Assembly (NCBI RefSeq): GCF_006335145.1
Contig: NZ_VDMN01000002.1
Location: forward strand, 372,001-436,000
Origin: Aliirhizobium smilacinae
GTDB lineage: Bacteria > Pseudomonadota > Alphaproteobacteria > Rhizobiales > Rhizobiaceae
DNA length: 64,000 nucleotides
Reading direction: 5' to 3'
The notes under the pieces were generated by a model that saw only the letters and a program-made list of their open reading frames with translations, did not search any database and was not told where the DNA came from. This document shows positions 18,448 through 27,344 of the stretch, piece after piece (within the stretch, counting starts at the first letter, position 1; the number at the start of each line of letters is the position of its first letter). The position numbers and the translations under genes were made by a program.

Positions 18448-19491
18448 CTAGATAGGCTTGACGGACGCGCGGGCAACCAGCGAGACGCCGATACCGACGC
18501 GGCGCGCCACGCGATCCGGCATTGCAGCCCGCTCGAGCAGAAGATCGACGGCCGTGCGGCCCACTTCCTGCCTGTCGATGCGGATCGAACTGAGTGGTGG
18601 CGTCGAATGGCTGCTGACCGGCAGATCATCGAAGCCGATGACCGAGATCTCGCCTGGGACCGAGAGACCTGCCGCTGTCGCGGCCTGTATGACCCCCAGT
18701 GCCAGCATATCGGCCGCGCAGACGAAGCCTGTGCAATCGAGCGTGCCTGCTGCCAGCCTCGCCTCCACCGCACGGCGCGCATCGAGGCTCATCAACGCCC
18801 GGCTCTGCGTGTCGATCAGATGAACCTCCGGATCGAAAGTGATGCCGAAATCCGACAGGGCATCGCGAAAGCCATCAAGCCGAAGCGCGAAGGATACGCG
18901 CCAAGGATGGGTTACATGCACGATCTTGCGGTGCCCCTGCTCCAGAAGGTGACGTGCGGCCAGCCAGCCGCCGAAGTGATAGTCGGGTGACACGCTCGGG
19001 ATCCGCATGCGGCGGTCCGCACCGTTCACGATCACTGCCGGACAGCCGAGTTCGCTGATTGCATCCAGCATTTCCGGTGTGTCGATCCCGAGTACGATCA
19101 AGCTTTCAGGGCGCTGCTGTCCGAACCAGTTTTCCTGGGCGAGCAGCGTCGGGATTTCCACGGAGGGGAGAAGTTCCACATTGGTGGCAATACCGCGCCT
19201 TTCGGCCTCCTTGAGGATCGATTCGAGGATCTCGCCGTAAAACTGACCACTCACGACAAAGCGGTCAAAGGTGATGATCGTCGTGGCCGCAACGGTGTAG
19301 GCAGGCTCAGGCGGCAGTTGGCGCTTCTGATACCCGAGCCGGCGTGCCGTATCGATGATTTGTGCGGCAACGGTCTGGCTGACACCGCCGCGCCGATTGA
19401 GCGCCTTCGATACGGTCCCCACCGATACTCCGGCTGCGGCTGCAACATCGTGAAGGGTCGCCGTTGAAAGATACGAGTCTGGATCGCTCAT
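18448..19491 (-). CDS. LacI-family transcriptional repressor
   Basis: A 347-residue regulator. The LacI helix-turn-helix and hinge are at residues 10-60 (ATLHDVAAAAGVSVGTVSKA, then IIDTARRLGYQKRQ). The rest is a periplasmic-binding-protein-like sensor (GQFYGEILESILKEAERRGI, VSPDYHFGGWLAARHLLEQG, FVCAADMLALGVIQAA, ISVIGFDDLPVS). It is divergent from the GH88/DUF2264/ABC operon and most likely represses it until an unsaturated uronide or related sugar is present. The intergenic region carries several A/T-rich palindromes of the CGAAAATTTTCG type, good candidates for its operators. Confidence 0.9.
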   Translation of the reverse strand: MSDPDSYLSTATLHDVAAAAGVSVGTVSKALNRRGGVSQTVAAQIIDTARRLGYQKRQLPPEPAYTVAATTIITFDRFVVSGQFYGEILESILKEAERRGIATNVELLPSVEIPTLLAQENWFGQQRPESLIVLGIDTPEMLDAISELGCPAVIVNGADRRMRIPSVSPDYHFGGWLAARHLLEQGHRKIVHVTHPWRVSFALRLDGFRDALSDFGITFDPEVHLIDTQSRALMSLDARRAVEARLAAGTLDCTGFVCAADMLALGVIQAATAAGLSVPGEISVIGFDDLPVSSHSTPPLSSIRIDRQEVGRTAVDLLLERAAMPDRVARRVGIGVSLVARASVKPI

Positions 19492-19553
19492 CGTCTACTT
19501 TGTTTCTGCGGTCGTCACAGGCATCGACACATTGCGCGACAGAATGTCTATCA

Positions 19554-19565
19554 CGAAAATTTTCG
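19554..19565. promoter_or_regulatory. CGAAAATTTTCG palindrome, candidate LacI operator 1
   Basis: A perfect 12-bp palindrome, 63 bases upstream of the LacI start. It shares its core with two further sites in the same intergenic region (TTTTCGAAAA at 19642-19651 and GCGAA-TATTT-TTCGC at 19672-19686) and with a half-site (AAAATTTTCG) inside the GH88 promoter. Confidence 0.6.
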
Positions 19566-19641
19566 GGATAAAAGCTGCTCCCATCAAGTCGAAGTTTTCG
19601 TGAATTTTCCTAGTTTAATCAACACTCGTTGTCCATTTTCA

Positions 19642-19686
19642 TTTTCGAAAACTAGCTAAGGATCATCTAGTGCGAATATTTTTCGC
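19642..19686. promoter_or_regulatory. Two further A/T-rich inverted repeats, candidate LacI operators 2 and 3
   Basis: TTTTCGAAAA (19642-19651) is a perfect 10-bp palindrome. GCGAA-n5-TTCGC (19672-19686) is a 5-bp inverted repeat. Both resemble the site at 19554 and lie upstream of the GH88 promoter, suggesting cooperative repression. Confidence 0.45.
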
Positions 19687-19710
19687 TGTAAGTGCGAAAG
19701 TTTTTCTTAA

Positions 19711-19739
19711 TTGACAAAATTTTCGTTGATGCCAAACTC
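19711..19739 (+). promoter_or_regulatory. Candidate promoter of the GH88 operon
   Basis: TTGACA (19711-19716), 17 bases, then AAACTC (19734-19739): a good -35 but a weak -10. The spacer contains AAATTTTCG, a half of the palindromic repeats upstream, so a bound LacI protein would block RNA polymerase. Confidence 0.4.
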
Positions 19740-19766
19740 TTCGCCATAGTCAGCGAGGAAACCTGC

Positions 19767-20948
19767 ATGCTCACCGCCACCCTTTCCCATTCCGCCCCAA
19801 CACCTGCTCTGGCGACGCCACATAGCCGCCAGGCAGTTCTTGAGCGGGCTGTCGAGCGGGTCCGGTCTACATCGCGCATCTTCGGACTGCGCAACCCGCA
19901 GATCGGCAGCGCGGAAAAGGGTTGGGAATATTGCAACCCGTTCGATTGGGTCATCAGCTTTTATGCAGGCCAGCTTTGGCTTGCCTATCAGTTCAACGGC
20001 GAACCAGGACTGGCCAATCTTGCCCGTGCCCGCCAGGCCGATCTCAATCTGCTTCTCTCCAATCTTGCCGCGCAGGATCATGATCTGGGCTTCATCTTCT
20101 CGCTGAATTGCGTCGCGGATTGGAAGCTGACCGGGTCGCAGACGGCGCGGCAGATGGCATTGCGTGCGGCCGAAGCGCTGCGTGCCCGTTTCCGGCCAGC
20201 CGGCGGTTATATCCAGGCCTGGAACGCTCACGGAACGTCCGATACGGCGCGATCCAAATTTGTGGCCGGCCGCATCATTGCCGACACGATGCAAAACCTC
20301 GCGCTGCTTTACTGGGCGCATGAAGAAACGGGTACACCTGACTTCAAGACGATCGCCGACGCCCATGCGGAGACAACCCGCCGCCATCTGATCCGTGATG
20401 ACGGCACGTCCTTCCACACATTCGTCTTCGACGCCACGACTGGTGCACCGCTGCGCGGTGAAACCCATCAGGGTTATGCACATGATTCCTGCTGGGCGCG
20501 TGGTCAGGCATGGCTTGTCCATGGTTTTGCCCAGTCCTTTCGCACGACCGGCAATCCCGCTTATCTCGATGCGGCACGGCAGGTGGCGGCGAAGGCCGAA
20601 GAGTTGATGGGCGATGACGCCGTTCCTCTTTGGGACTTCCGCCTGCCTGCCGATGCGCCGCAACATCTCGACAGCTCGGCCGGCGCCATTCTTTCGGCAG
20701 GGCTGTTCATTCTGGCTGACATGACCAGCGGAGACGAGAAAATCCGCTGGCGCGCCTTTGCCGAACGACTGCTCAATGGCTTGATCGAGACCTGCGACCT
20801 TACGCAGATTGAAGGGGCACAGGGACTGCTCGATTATGGCGCGGCCCATGTGCGGCGCGGCTCGGTGCGCAACATGCTGCCCTATGGCGACTACTATTTC
20901 ATGGAAGCGCTGATGCGGTCGCTCGGCCATTCCCGTTTCTGCTGGTGA
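19767..20948 (+). CDS. GH88 unsaturated glucuronyl hydrolase
   Basis: A 393-residue cytoplasmic protein with the (alpha/alpha)6 pattern of GH88 enzymes. These hydrate the double bond of 4,5-unsaturated uronic acids at the non-reducing end of lyase-generated oligosaccharides. Typical segments are FDWVISFYAGQLWLAYQFNG, IIADTMQNLALLYWA with an active-site Asp, and HQGYAHDSCWARGQAW. I chose ATG 19767 behind GAGGAA; the upstream in-frame extension is A/T-rich and falls in the promoter. It is followed, overlapping or nearly so, by a DUF2264 gene and an ABC sugar importer, so it acts on an imported unsaturated uronide, perhaps from rhamnogalacturonan or a related plant or microbial polymer. Confidence 0.85.
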   Translation: MLTATLSHSAPTPALATPHSRQAVLERAVERVRSTSRIFGLRNPQIGSAEKGWEYCNPFDWVISFYAGQLWLAYQFNGEPGLANLARARQADLNLLLSNLAAQDHDLGFIFSLNCVADWKLTGSQTARQMALRAAEALRARFRPAGGYIQAWNAHGTSDTARSKFVAGRIIADTMQNLALLYWAHEETGTPDFKTIADAHAETTRRHLIRDDGTSFHTFVFDATTGAPLRGETHQGYAHDSCWARGQAWLVHGFAQSFRTTGNPAYLDAARQVAAKAEELMGDDAVPLWDFRLPADAPQHLDSSAGAILSAGLFILADMTSGDEKIRWRAFAERLLNGLIETCDLTQIEGAQGLLDYGAAHVRRGSVRNMLPYGDYYFMEALMRSLGHSRFCW

Positions 20949-20953
20949 GATCG

Positions 20954-22702
20954 ATGATGCACCCTCCCCTTCCAATCGATCCAGATGCTCCAATAAACCG
21001 GGATGCCGCCGCACGCCTTTTGTCCTGGCTTGTCGGCAATCACCTTGGCGCTTTCACGCAAGGCAATGCCGGGCTAAAGCTCGGATCGACTGTTGCGGCC
21101 TATGATGAAGGTGCTGCCCGTCTCGAAGGGCTTTCGCGCCTGCTATGGGGCGTGGTGCCTGCGCTGGCCGGCGGATGCCCGATGCCGGGAGTGGAAAGTA
21201 TTGTTGAAGGGCTCGCCAACGGCACCGACCCGGCCCACCCGACCTATTGGGGCGAGGCCGGAGACATGGATCAGCGCCTGGTCGAGATGGCCGCAATCGC
21301 GGTCTTCCTGCGTGAGGCGCCCGATGTTCTGAACAGGCTGATGCCGCAGGCGGCGAAAGAGAACCTTTTCCGCTGGCTGTCAAAAATCCAGGACGTGCGT
21401 ATCAATCCGAGCAACTGGCGCTTCTTTCGGATTCTGGTGATCGATGCACTCGCAACCACTGGCTGGCCGGTCGACCGCAATCGCCTCGCCGAAGAACTTG
21501 ATTTCATCGACAGCCAGTATGTCGGCGACGGATGGTACAAGGACGGCGCCGAGGTCGGACGGTTCGACTACTACAATCCCTTCGCCTTTCATTTCTACGG
21601 CCTTCTTTATGCACGTTGGCACGCGGCCGACGATCCCGAACGCTCGGCGCGCTATATCGAACGGGCGCGAACGTTTGCCCTTTCCTACCGTCACTGGTTT
21701 GCAGAAGACGGCGCCGCAATCGCCTATGGCCGCTCGATGACCTATCGCTTCGGAACCGCCGGTTTCTGGGGCTTACTTGCCGAAGTCGACCATCCCGAAT
21801 TGAGTGCCGGATCACTGCGTGGGCTCTGGTCACGCGCGATGCGCTGGTGGCTTGCGCAGCCGGTCTTTGATGCCGAAGGACAGCTGACGGTTGGCTACGG
21901 CTACCCCAATCTTTTGATGAGCGAGTTCTACAACAGCGCGCAGTCGCCGCTCTGGGCACTGAAGGCATTTGCGCCGTTGGCGTTGCCGGCTGACCATCCG
22001 TTCTGGAGCGCAGAAGAAGAAGCAGACGAACCAGCCGCAACCCATACCGTTGCCGTATCGCACCAGATCACCTGGCGCACCAACGGTATCGCCTATCTGG
22101 CCGCGGCCCCGCCGAAACATCGCGAGGTCCGGCATGTCTCCGATAAATACGCCAAATTCGCCTATTCCTCGCACCACGGCTTTTGCGTGGAATCGCTGGA
22201 TTGGATCGCAAGCGGCTTTGCCGGCGACAACATTCTCGCTTTCAGTCGCGATGGTCTCAGCTGGGCATTTCGCACGAAGGTCGAAGAGGCCTTTCTCGAA
22301 GGTGGTGAACTGACGACGGTCTGGTCGCCCTTTGCCGGTTGCCGCGTGACCACCCGACAGCGCCCAAGCGAAGCGGGAGAGCTGCGCGAAAGCACGGTTG
22401 AAGCGGATTTTCCGCTCAAGGTTCTTGCAACGGGCCATTCCGCAGACCTCTGGATCACGCCGCGGTCCTTGCAGCAGGTGATCGAAGGAGACGAACTTCG
22501 CGACGACAAGCCGGCAGCCGAAGGCGCCACGCTGTTCAGCGATCTGCGCGATCTCGACGGAAAACTGCTGCGCCGCGTACTGCCAAGCGCGCCGAACACC
22601 AATCTTATCCACCCCCATTCCGCAGTGCCTGCCCTGCTCGGCTCCATACCCGCCGGCCGCAGTCTGCTGCGCACATACCTGACCGCCGGAGGGCGATCAT
22701 AA
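20954..22702 (+). CDS. DUF2264 family protein
   Basis: About 582 residues, no signal peptide. The first 380 residues carry the DUF2264 pattern: EGLSRLLWGVVPALAGG, PTYWGEAGDMDQRLVEMAA, NWRFFRILVIDALA, DGWYKDGAEVGRFDYYNPFA and FHFYGLLYARW. This looks like an alpha/alpha toroid, rich in Trp, Tyr and acidic residues as in carbohydrate-active enzymes. The last 200 residues are beta-rich. No catalytic role is established for the family. The start is uncertain: GTG 20945 overlaps the GH88 stop, and ATGs lie at 20954 and 20957. Its place between a GH88 enzyme and a sugar importer suggests a glycoside-processing function. Confidence 0.8.
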   Translation: MMHPPLPIDPDAPINRDAAARLLSWLVGNHLGAFTQGNAGLKLGSTVAAYDEGAARLEGLSRLLWGVVPALAGGCPMPGVESIVEGLANGTDPAHPTYWGEAGDMDQRLVEMAAIAVFLREAPDVLNRLMPQAAKENLFRWLSKIQDVRINPSNWRFFRILVIDALATTGWPVDRNRLAEELDFIDSQYVGDGWYKDGAEVGRFDYYNPFAFHFYGLLYARWHAADDPERSARYIERARTFALSYRHWFAEDGAAIAYGRSMTYRFGTAGFWGLLAEVDHPELSAGSLRGLWSRAMRWWLAQPVFDAEGQLTVGYGYPNLLMSEFYNSAQSPLWALKAFAPLALPADHPFWSAEEEADEPAATHTVAVSHQITWRTNGIAYLAAAPPKHREVRHVSDKYAKFAYSSHHGFCVESLDWIASGFAGDNILAFSRDGLSWAFRTKVEEAFLEGGELTTVWSPFAGCRVTTRQRPSEAGELRESTVEADFPLKVLATGHSADLWITPRSLQQVIEGDELRDDKPAAEGATLFSDLRDLDGKLLRRVLPSAPNTNLIHPHSAVPALLGSIPAGRSLLRTYLTAGGRS

Positions 22703-22732
22703 CAAGTTAAAGAGGATATTGAGGAGGAGACA

Positions 22733-24028
22733 ATGTTCAAACGAAAGACACTGGCGGCGCTGACATTCACAGCGCTGGTTTCATTGACGTCCGCGGCCTT
22801 CGCGGAGGATACGTCAATCCGCTTCGCCTGGTGGGGCAACGAAGCACGTGCCGCAAACACGCTGAAGGTCATCAAGCTTTTCGAGGAAAAGAATCCGGGC
22901 ATCACGGTGAAAGCCGAATATTCCGGCTATGACGGTTACCAGACACGCCTGAGCACGCAATTTGCCGGCGGCGCCGAGCCCGACATCATGCAGATGCTGC
23001 TGGCATGGCTGCCGATGTTCTCGAAGAATGGCGACGGCTTCGCGGATATCAACAAGTTCTCCAACCTGATCAATCTTGAGGAGTTCCCCAAGACCACGCT
23101 GGAGCAGGTGACGGTCGGCGGCAAGATACAGGGCGTGCCGATCGGCTCGACCGGCTTCCTGTTCCTCTACAACAAGGAGCCATGGCAGAAGGCCAAGATC
23201 GCCTATCCGAAAACCTGGGACGAACTGTTCGAAGCTGCAAAACTGATGCGCGAGCGCCTCGGTGACGAATATTACCCGCTTGATCCGACCACGCAGGGCA
23301 GCTTCCTCATTTCACTGTCCTGGGCGATGCAGAAATACAATGTCAATTTCATCGATCCCGACGAGCCCAAGGTTTCGATGAATGAAGAACAGGTCACCGA
23401 CTGGCTGCGCTTCTTCAAGAGGCTCGAAAACGAGCATGCACTGGTCAGCATCAGAGCACGCGCCGCCATGGGTGGTGCCTCCAAGCCGACATCGCAGATG
23501 CCCGACTGGGTGGAAGGCAAATGGGGTGGCGTCTACTCCCAGGATTCGACGCTGACATCGCGCGCCGACACGCTGACAGGCGGTCTCGACCAGTTGGAAG
23601 TCGGCCCCTACATCATGCTGCCGGACGCCAAGACCGCCGGCACGATGAGCCGCACCGGCTTCGTCTATTCGATCAGTAAACACAGCAAGCAACCGGAAGC
23701 GGCGGCAAAGTTCATCAACTTCCTGACGACCGACCCGGAAGCCGCCCGTATCATCGGCACAGCACGTGCAATCCCTGCCTCGAAAACGCAGTGGGATGTT
23801 CTGACCAACGAAAATCTCATCCCGGCAATCCAGAAAATCGGTACGGGGCAGATCATGGAACTTGACGAGAAAGGCCTGGTGCCGCGCTTCTCGCTCTATT
23901 TCGAGCATCCTCTGATCTACAAGCTTCTGTTCAACACGTTCGAGGAACTGTCCTTCGACAAGACCACGCCGGAGGAAGCTGCACCGAAGCTGATCAAGGA
24001 AGCCAACCGGATATTGTCCCGCCTTTAG
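22733..24028 (+). CDS. Sugar ABC transporter substrate-binding protein (family 1)
   Basis: A 431-residue periplasmic protein with a Sec signal (residues 1-24, TSAAFAED). The mature start IRFAWWGNEARAANTLKVI and the segments VKAEYSGYDGYQTRLSTQF and EPDIMQMLLAWLP are typical of MalE/UgpB-type oligosaccharide-binding proteins. It is preceded by GAGGAGG and starts 30 bases after the DUF2264 stop, within the same operon. Two permeases and an ATPase follow, so the importer is complete. The cargo is inferred to be an unsaturated uronide oligosaccharide. A hairpin sits between this gene and the first permease, which would favour higher expression of the binding protein. Confidence 0.9.
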   Translation: MFKRKTLAALTFTALVSLTSAAFAEDTSIRFAWWGNEARAANTLKVIKLFEEKNPGITVKAEYSGYDGYQTRLSTQFAGGAEPDIMQMLLAWLPMFSKNGDGFADINKFSNLINLEEFPKTTLEQVTVGGKIQGVPIGSTGFLFLYNKEPWQKAKIAYPKTWDELFEAAKLMRERLGDEYYPLDPTTQGSFLISLSWAMQKYNVNFIDPDEPKVSMNEEQVTDWLRFFKRLENEHALVSIRARAAMGGASKPTSQMPDWVEGKWGGVYSQDSTLTSRADTLTGGLDQLEVGPYIMLPDAKTAGTMSRTGFVYSISKHSKQPEAAAKFINFLTTDPEAARIIGTARAIPASKTQWDVLTNENLIPAIQKIGTGQIMELDEKGLVPRFSLYFEHPLIYKLLFNTFEELSFDKTTPEEAAPKLIKEANRILSRL

Positions 24029-24041
24029 CGCGGCAGCGGTC

Positions 24042-24061
24042 TCCGGCCCGCAAGGGCCGGA
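24042..24061 (+). terminator. Hairpin between sugar-binding protein and permease genes
   Basis: TCCGGCCC-GCAA-GGGCCGGA is a perfect 8-bp stem with a GNRA tetraloop, 13 bases after the binding-protein stop. No U-tract follows directly, so a 3'-end stabilising or partial-termination role is likelier than full termination. Confidence 0.6.
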
Positions 24062-24148
24062 TCTGCCTGACTTTTCCGGAAGAGTGCAGCGGCTTTTGCC
24101 GGAGCACTCGCCCTTCCACACGGCCAGCTGCCGAACATTTCTCAGGTG

Positions 24149-25042
24149 ATGCGGATGTATGAAAGCAAACGCCTAGGCTATCTTTTTGTGCTGCCCTTTA
24201 TTCTGGGCATCCTCGCCTTCAATCTATTTCCTTTCGCGGCCTCGTTCGCGTTGAGCTTTACCGACTATCCGTTGATCGGATCGCCGACCTATATCGGGTT
24301 CGAAAACTACGAAAAAATGGTTTTCGACGATGATCTGTTCTGGAAGTCGCTGACGGTTACGGTGTCCTTCGCCCTGATCGTCGTTCCGGCACGACTGGCG
24401 GTCGCGCTTTTCATCGCGCAGGTGCTGAACTTCAAGCTGCGCGGCATCAACTTTTTCCGCGCCGCCTATTACCTGCCGACGATCCTCGGCGGTTCGATCG
24501 CCATCTCCGTCATGTGGAAGTTCCTCTTCCAGCAAAAGGGGCTGGTCAACATCATCCTCGACACCGTCGGCATCGATCCGATCCCGTGGCTGGCGAGCGA
24601 GCGTTATGCCGTCTGGACCATCGTGGCGCTCAACACGTGGCAATTCGGTGCGGCCATGGTGATCTTTCTCGCAGCCCTGCAGGGCGTGCCGAAATCGCTT
24701 TATGAAGCGGCGGAAATCGACGGCGCCTCGTTCTGGCAGCAGTTCCGCAATGTCACCCTGCCGATCATCACGCCGGTCATATTCTTCAACATGATCATGC
24801 AGATCGTCAACTGCTTCCAGGAGTTCAACGCTCCCTTCATGATCACCGAGGGCGGGCCGCTCTATTCCACCTATTTCATGGCCCTCTACATTTACGACGA
24901 AGCCTTCAAATATTTCAACATGGGCTACGCCAGTGCGCTGTCCTGGGTCCTGTTCTTCCTGATCGTTGGTATTGCAGGCGTCCTGTTCTGGTCCTCGAAA
25001 TACTGGGTCTTCTATTCAGGCGAAAAGGAGAGAGCGCGATGA
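24149..25042 (+). CDS. Sugar ABC transporter permease (MalF/UgpA type)
   Basis: A roughly 297-residue inner-membrane protein with six hydrophobic segments. The cytoplasmic EAA loop that docks the ATPase is LYEAAEIDGASFWQQFRNVT followed by LPIITP. Starts at GTG 24146, ATG 24149 or ATG 24155 are all possible; CTCAGG is the only ribosome-site-like sequence. Its last bases overlap the next permease gene (ATGA). It pairs with that protein to form the channel for the upstream-encoded binding protein. Confidence 0.9.
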   Translation: MRMYESKRLGYLFVLPFILGILAFNLFPFAASFALSFTDYPLIGSPTYIGFENYEKMVFDDDLFWKSLTVTVSFALIVVPARLAVALFIAQVLNFKLRGINFFRAAYYLPTILGGSIAISVMWKFLFQQKGLVNIILDTVGIDPIPWLASERYAVWTIVALNTWQFGAAMVIFLAALQGVPKSLYEAAEIDGASFWQQFRNVTLPIITPVIFFNMIMQIVNCFQEFNAPFMITEGGPLYSTYFMALYIYDEAFKYFNMGYASALSWVLFFLIVGIAGVLFWSSKYWVFYSGEKERAR

Positions 25043-25962
25043 GCAGCGACACGGCCGTAAGCGTGATGCCGAAAACACGAATTCCGTCCAACGCGGAAGT
25101 GCTGCGCACGCAACGCAAGGAGCGGATCTCGCTTGCCTTGCGCTACCTCATACTGGGAGGCGTCGGCTTGCTGATGCTCTACCCGCTGTTCTGGTTGCTG
25201 GGCGCGTCGTTCAAGTCGAACCAGGAAATCTTCACCACGATCTGGTTCCTGCCGCGCGACCTCACCCGGCTGCTCGATTTCAGCGCCTATTACAACGGCT
25301 GGATGACGCGGACCGAATACACCTTCGCCACCTATTTCCTGAACTCGTTCCTGATCGTTATCCCGCGGGTCATCGTCACGCTGATCTCGTGCACGCTGGT
25401 GGCCTATTCCTTCGCCCGGTTTGAATATCCCGGCCGCAAATTCCTGTTCTCGATCATGATTGGCACCATGCTCCTGCCGCCGATCGTATTGCGCGTGCCG
25501 CAATATCTGATGTTCAAGGAACTGGGGATGATCGACAGCTACTGGCCGTTGATCCTGCCTTCGGCCTTTGCCGTCGATACTTTCTTCACCTTCCTCGTTG
25601 TCCAGTTCCTGCGCGGCACACCGCGCGACATGGAAGAGGCCGCGATCATCGACGGCTGCAACGCGCTGCAGCTCCTGTGGCACATTGTCGTACCGCTCCT
25701 GAAACCGGCGCTGATTTCCGTCGCGCTTTTCCAGTTCATCTGGACGATGAACGACTTCATCGGGCCGCTGATCTACATCTCGACCGTCGAGAAATACCCC
25801 GTGTCGCTGGCGCTCAAGATGAGCATGGACGTCAGCGGCGAGGTCGAGTGGGCCAATATCATCGCAATTTCCATCGTAGCCCTGCTGCCGTCACTGACCG
25901 TGTTCTTCCTGGCGCAGCGCTATTTCATCGAGGGCGCGACCTCGAGCGGCATCAAGGGTTGA
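25039..25962 (+). CDS. Sugar ABC transporter permease (MalG/UgpE type)
   Basis: A 307-residue inner-membrane protein with an N-terminal cytoplasmic extension of about 40 residues and six hydrophobic segments. The EAA loop reads MEEAAIIDGCNALQLLWHIV followed by VPLLKP, as in MalG-type subunits. The start codon overlaps the stop of the preceding permease by four bases, indicating translational coupling. AAGGAGAG precedes it. The ATPase gene follows after 16 bases. Confidence 0.92.
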   Translation: MSSDTAVSVMPKTRIPSNAEVLRTQRKERISLALRYLILGGVGLLMLYPLFWLLGASFKSNQEIFTTIWFLPRDLTRLLDFSAYYNGWMTRTEYTFATYFLNSFLIVIPRVIVTLISCTLVAYSFARFEYPGRKFLFSIMIGTMLLPPIVLRVPQYLMFKELGMIDSYWPLILPSAFAVDTFFTFLVVQFLRGTPRDMEEAAIIDGCNALQLLWHIVVPLLKPALISVALFQFIWTMNDFIGPLIYISTVEKYPVSLALKMSMDVSGEVEWANIIAISIVALLPSLTVFFLAQRYFIEGATSSGIKG

Positions 25963-25978
25963 GGAAAAGGAGCCAATC

Positions 25979-27142
25979 ATGGCTAGCGTTAATCTCGAAA
26001 AGATCGTCAAGACATATCCCAACGGTTTCGAGGCGGTGCATGGCGTCGACCTTGAAGTGCGCGACGGCGAGTTCATGGTCTTCGTCGGCCCTTCCGGCTG
26101 CTCGAAAAGCACCATCCTGCGCATGATCGCCGGACTGGAATCGATCTCCGGCGGGGAACTGAAAATCGGCGATACGGTCGTCAACAACCTTCGCGCCAAA
26201 GAACGTGGGATCGCCATGGTGTTCCAGAACTATGCGCTTTATCCGCATATGAAAGTCTATGACAACATGGCCTTCGGCCTGAAACTGGCCGGTCTTCCCA
26301 AGCAGGAGATCCACGAGCGGGTCACGCAGGCGGCCAAAATGCTGGAAATGGAGCACCTGCTCGACCGCCTGCCGCGCCAACTCTCCGGCGGACAGGCGCA
26401 GCGTGTTGCCGTTGGTCGCTGCATCGTCAAGCGGCCGGAAGTGTTCCTCTTCGACGAACCGCTGTCCAACCTCGACGCCAAGCTGCGCGCCTCGATGCGC
26501 GTGCGCCTGACGGAACTGCACCGCGAGTTGCGCGACCGCGGACAGCCTTCGACCGCAATTTACGTCACCCATGACCAGGTCGAGGCCATGACCATGGGCG
26601 AGCGCATCTGCGTGCTGAAGGACGGCACCATCCAGCAGGTGGACACGCCAACGACGCTTTATGACCGTCCGGTCAATGCCTTCGTCGCCGGGTTCATCGG
26701 TTCGCCCGAAATGAACATCCGTCCGGCAACGCTGGTGGCACGCGATGGAGGGCTGGGCGTCGAGATCGGCGACACGATGTTGCCGCTTCCCGCTGCATTT
26801 TCTGATGCCCTGCGCAACAGGATCGGCCAGAAGGTGCAGTTCGGCATCCGCCCGGAGCATATCGGCACGCCTCGGAGCATACTCGCCTCTGGATCGCAGG
26901 AGCGCGCCGCCATAGCCAACTGCCTTTTCCGCCTGCGCGAGCATATGGGCAACGAGGTCTATACCCATTTCGAGCTCGGCGGCCACGATTTCGCCGCCCG
27001 CATCCCGACGGATTTTGCCGGCGATATCGACGCGGCAGAGCGTGGCCAGACAATCCAGCTCGGCTTCGTCATGGACAAGGTCCATATCTTCGACGCAGAC
27101 ACGGGGCTCAATCTCACCCTCGGAGCCTCACAGCTGATGTAG
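25979..27142 (+). CDS. Sugar ABC transporter ATP-binding protein (MsmK/UgpC type)
   Basis: A 387-residue ATPase: nucleotide-binding domain in residues 1-240 and a C-terminal regulatory (TOBE/OB) domain. Visible are Walker A at 37-45 (GPSGCSKST), the Q-loop (AMVFQNYALYPH), signature LSGGQAQRVAVGRC, Walker B VFLFDEPLSNLD and the switch His (YVTHDQVEAM). Walker A has Ser where the usual Gly of GxGKST stands; this variant occurs in rhizobial sugar ATPases and is probably functional. It powers the importer encoded just upstream and closes the GH88 operon. Confidence 0.92.
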   Translation: MASVNLEKIVKTYPNGFEAVHGVDLEVRDGEFMVFVGPSGCSKSTILRMIAGLESISGGELKIGDTVVNNLRAKERGIAMVFQNYALYPHMKVYDNMAFGLKLAGLPKQEIHERVTQAAKMLEMEHLLDRLPRQLSGGQAQRVAVGRCIVKRPEVFLFDEPLSNLDAKLRASMRVRLTELHRELRDRGQPSTAIYVTHDQVEAMTMGERICVLKDGTIQQVDTPTTLYDRPVNAFVAGFIGSPEMNIRPATLVARDGGLGVEIGDTMLPLPAAFSDALRNRIGQKVQFGIRPEHIGTPRSILASGSQERAAIANCLFRLREHMGNEVYTHFELGGHDFAARIPTDFAGDIDAAERGQTIQLGFVMDKVHIFDADTGLNLTLGASQLM

Positions 27143-27186
27143 AAAACAGAGTCAGCAAACACGATGTTGGCTCCAGTCTTGTGAGA

Positions 27187-27234
27187 TTCAGGCGGCATTC
27201 CGGTTCGTAACACCGACCCTTTGCGCCGCCTGAA
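27187..27234. terminator. Compound stem-loop after the sugar ABC operon
   Basis: TTCAGGCGGC (27187-27196) and GCCGCCTGAA (27225-27234) pair perfectly over 10 bp. The 28-base loop contains a small inner CGGT/ACCG stem. It lies 45 bases after the ATPase stop. It may end the operon or be a binding site for the LacI protein encoded next; no U-tract follows. Confidence 0.4.
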
Positions 27235-27344
27235 CTCGATAATGGTCTTAAAGGCACTCATCGAACCAAGTGTTTGGACATGTCTACCTTGACGCGCACC
27301 GATAAGCGCGGTTTCAGTCGGATCATCCCGTGACAGGAGAAGAG

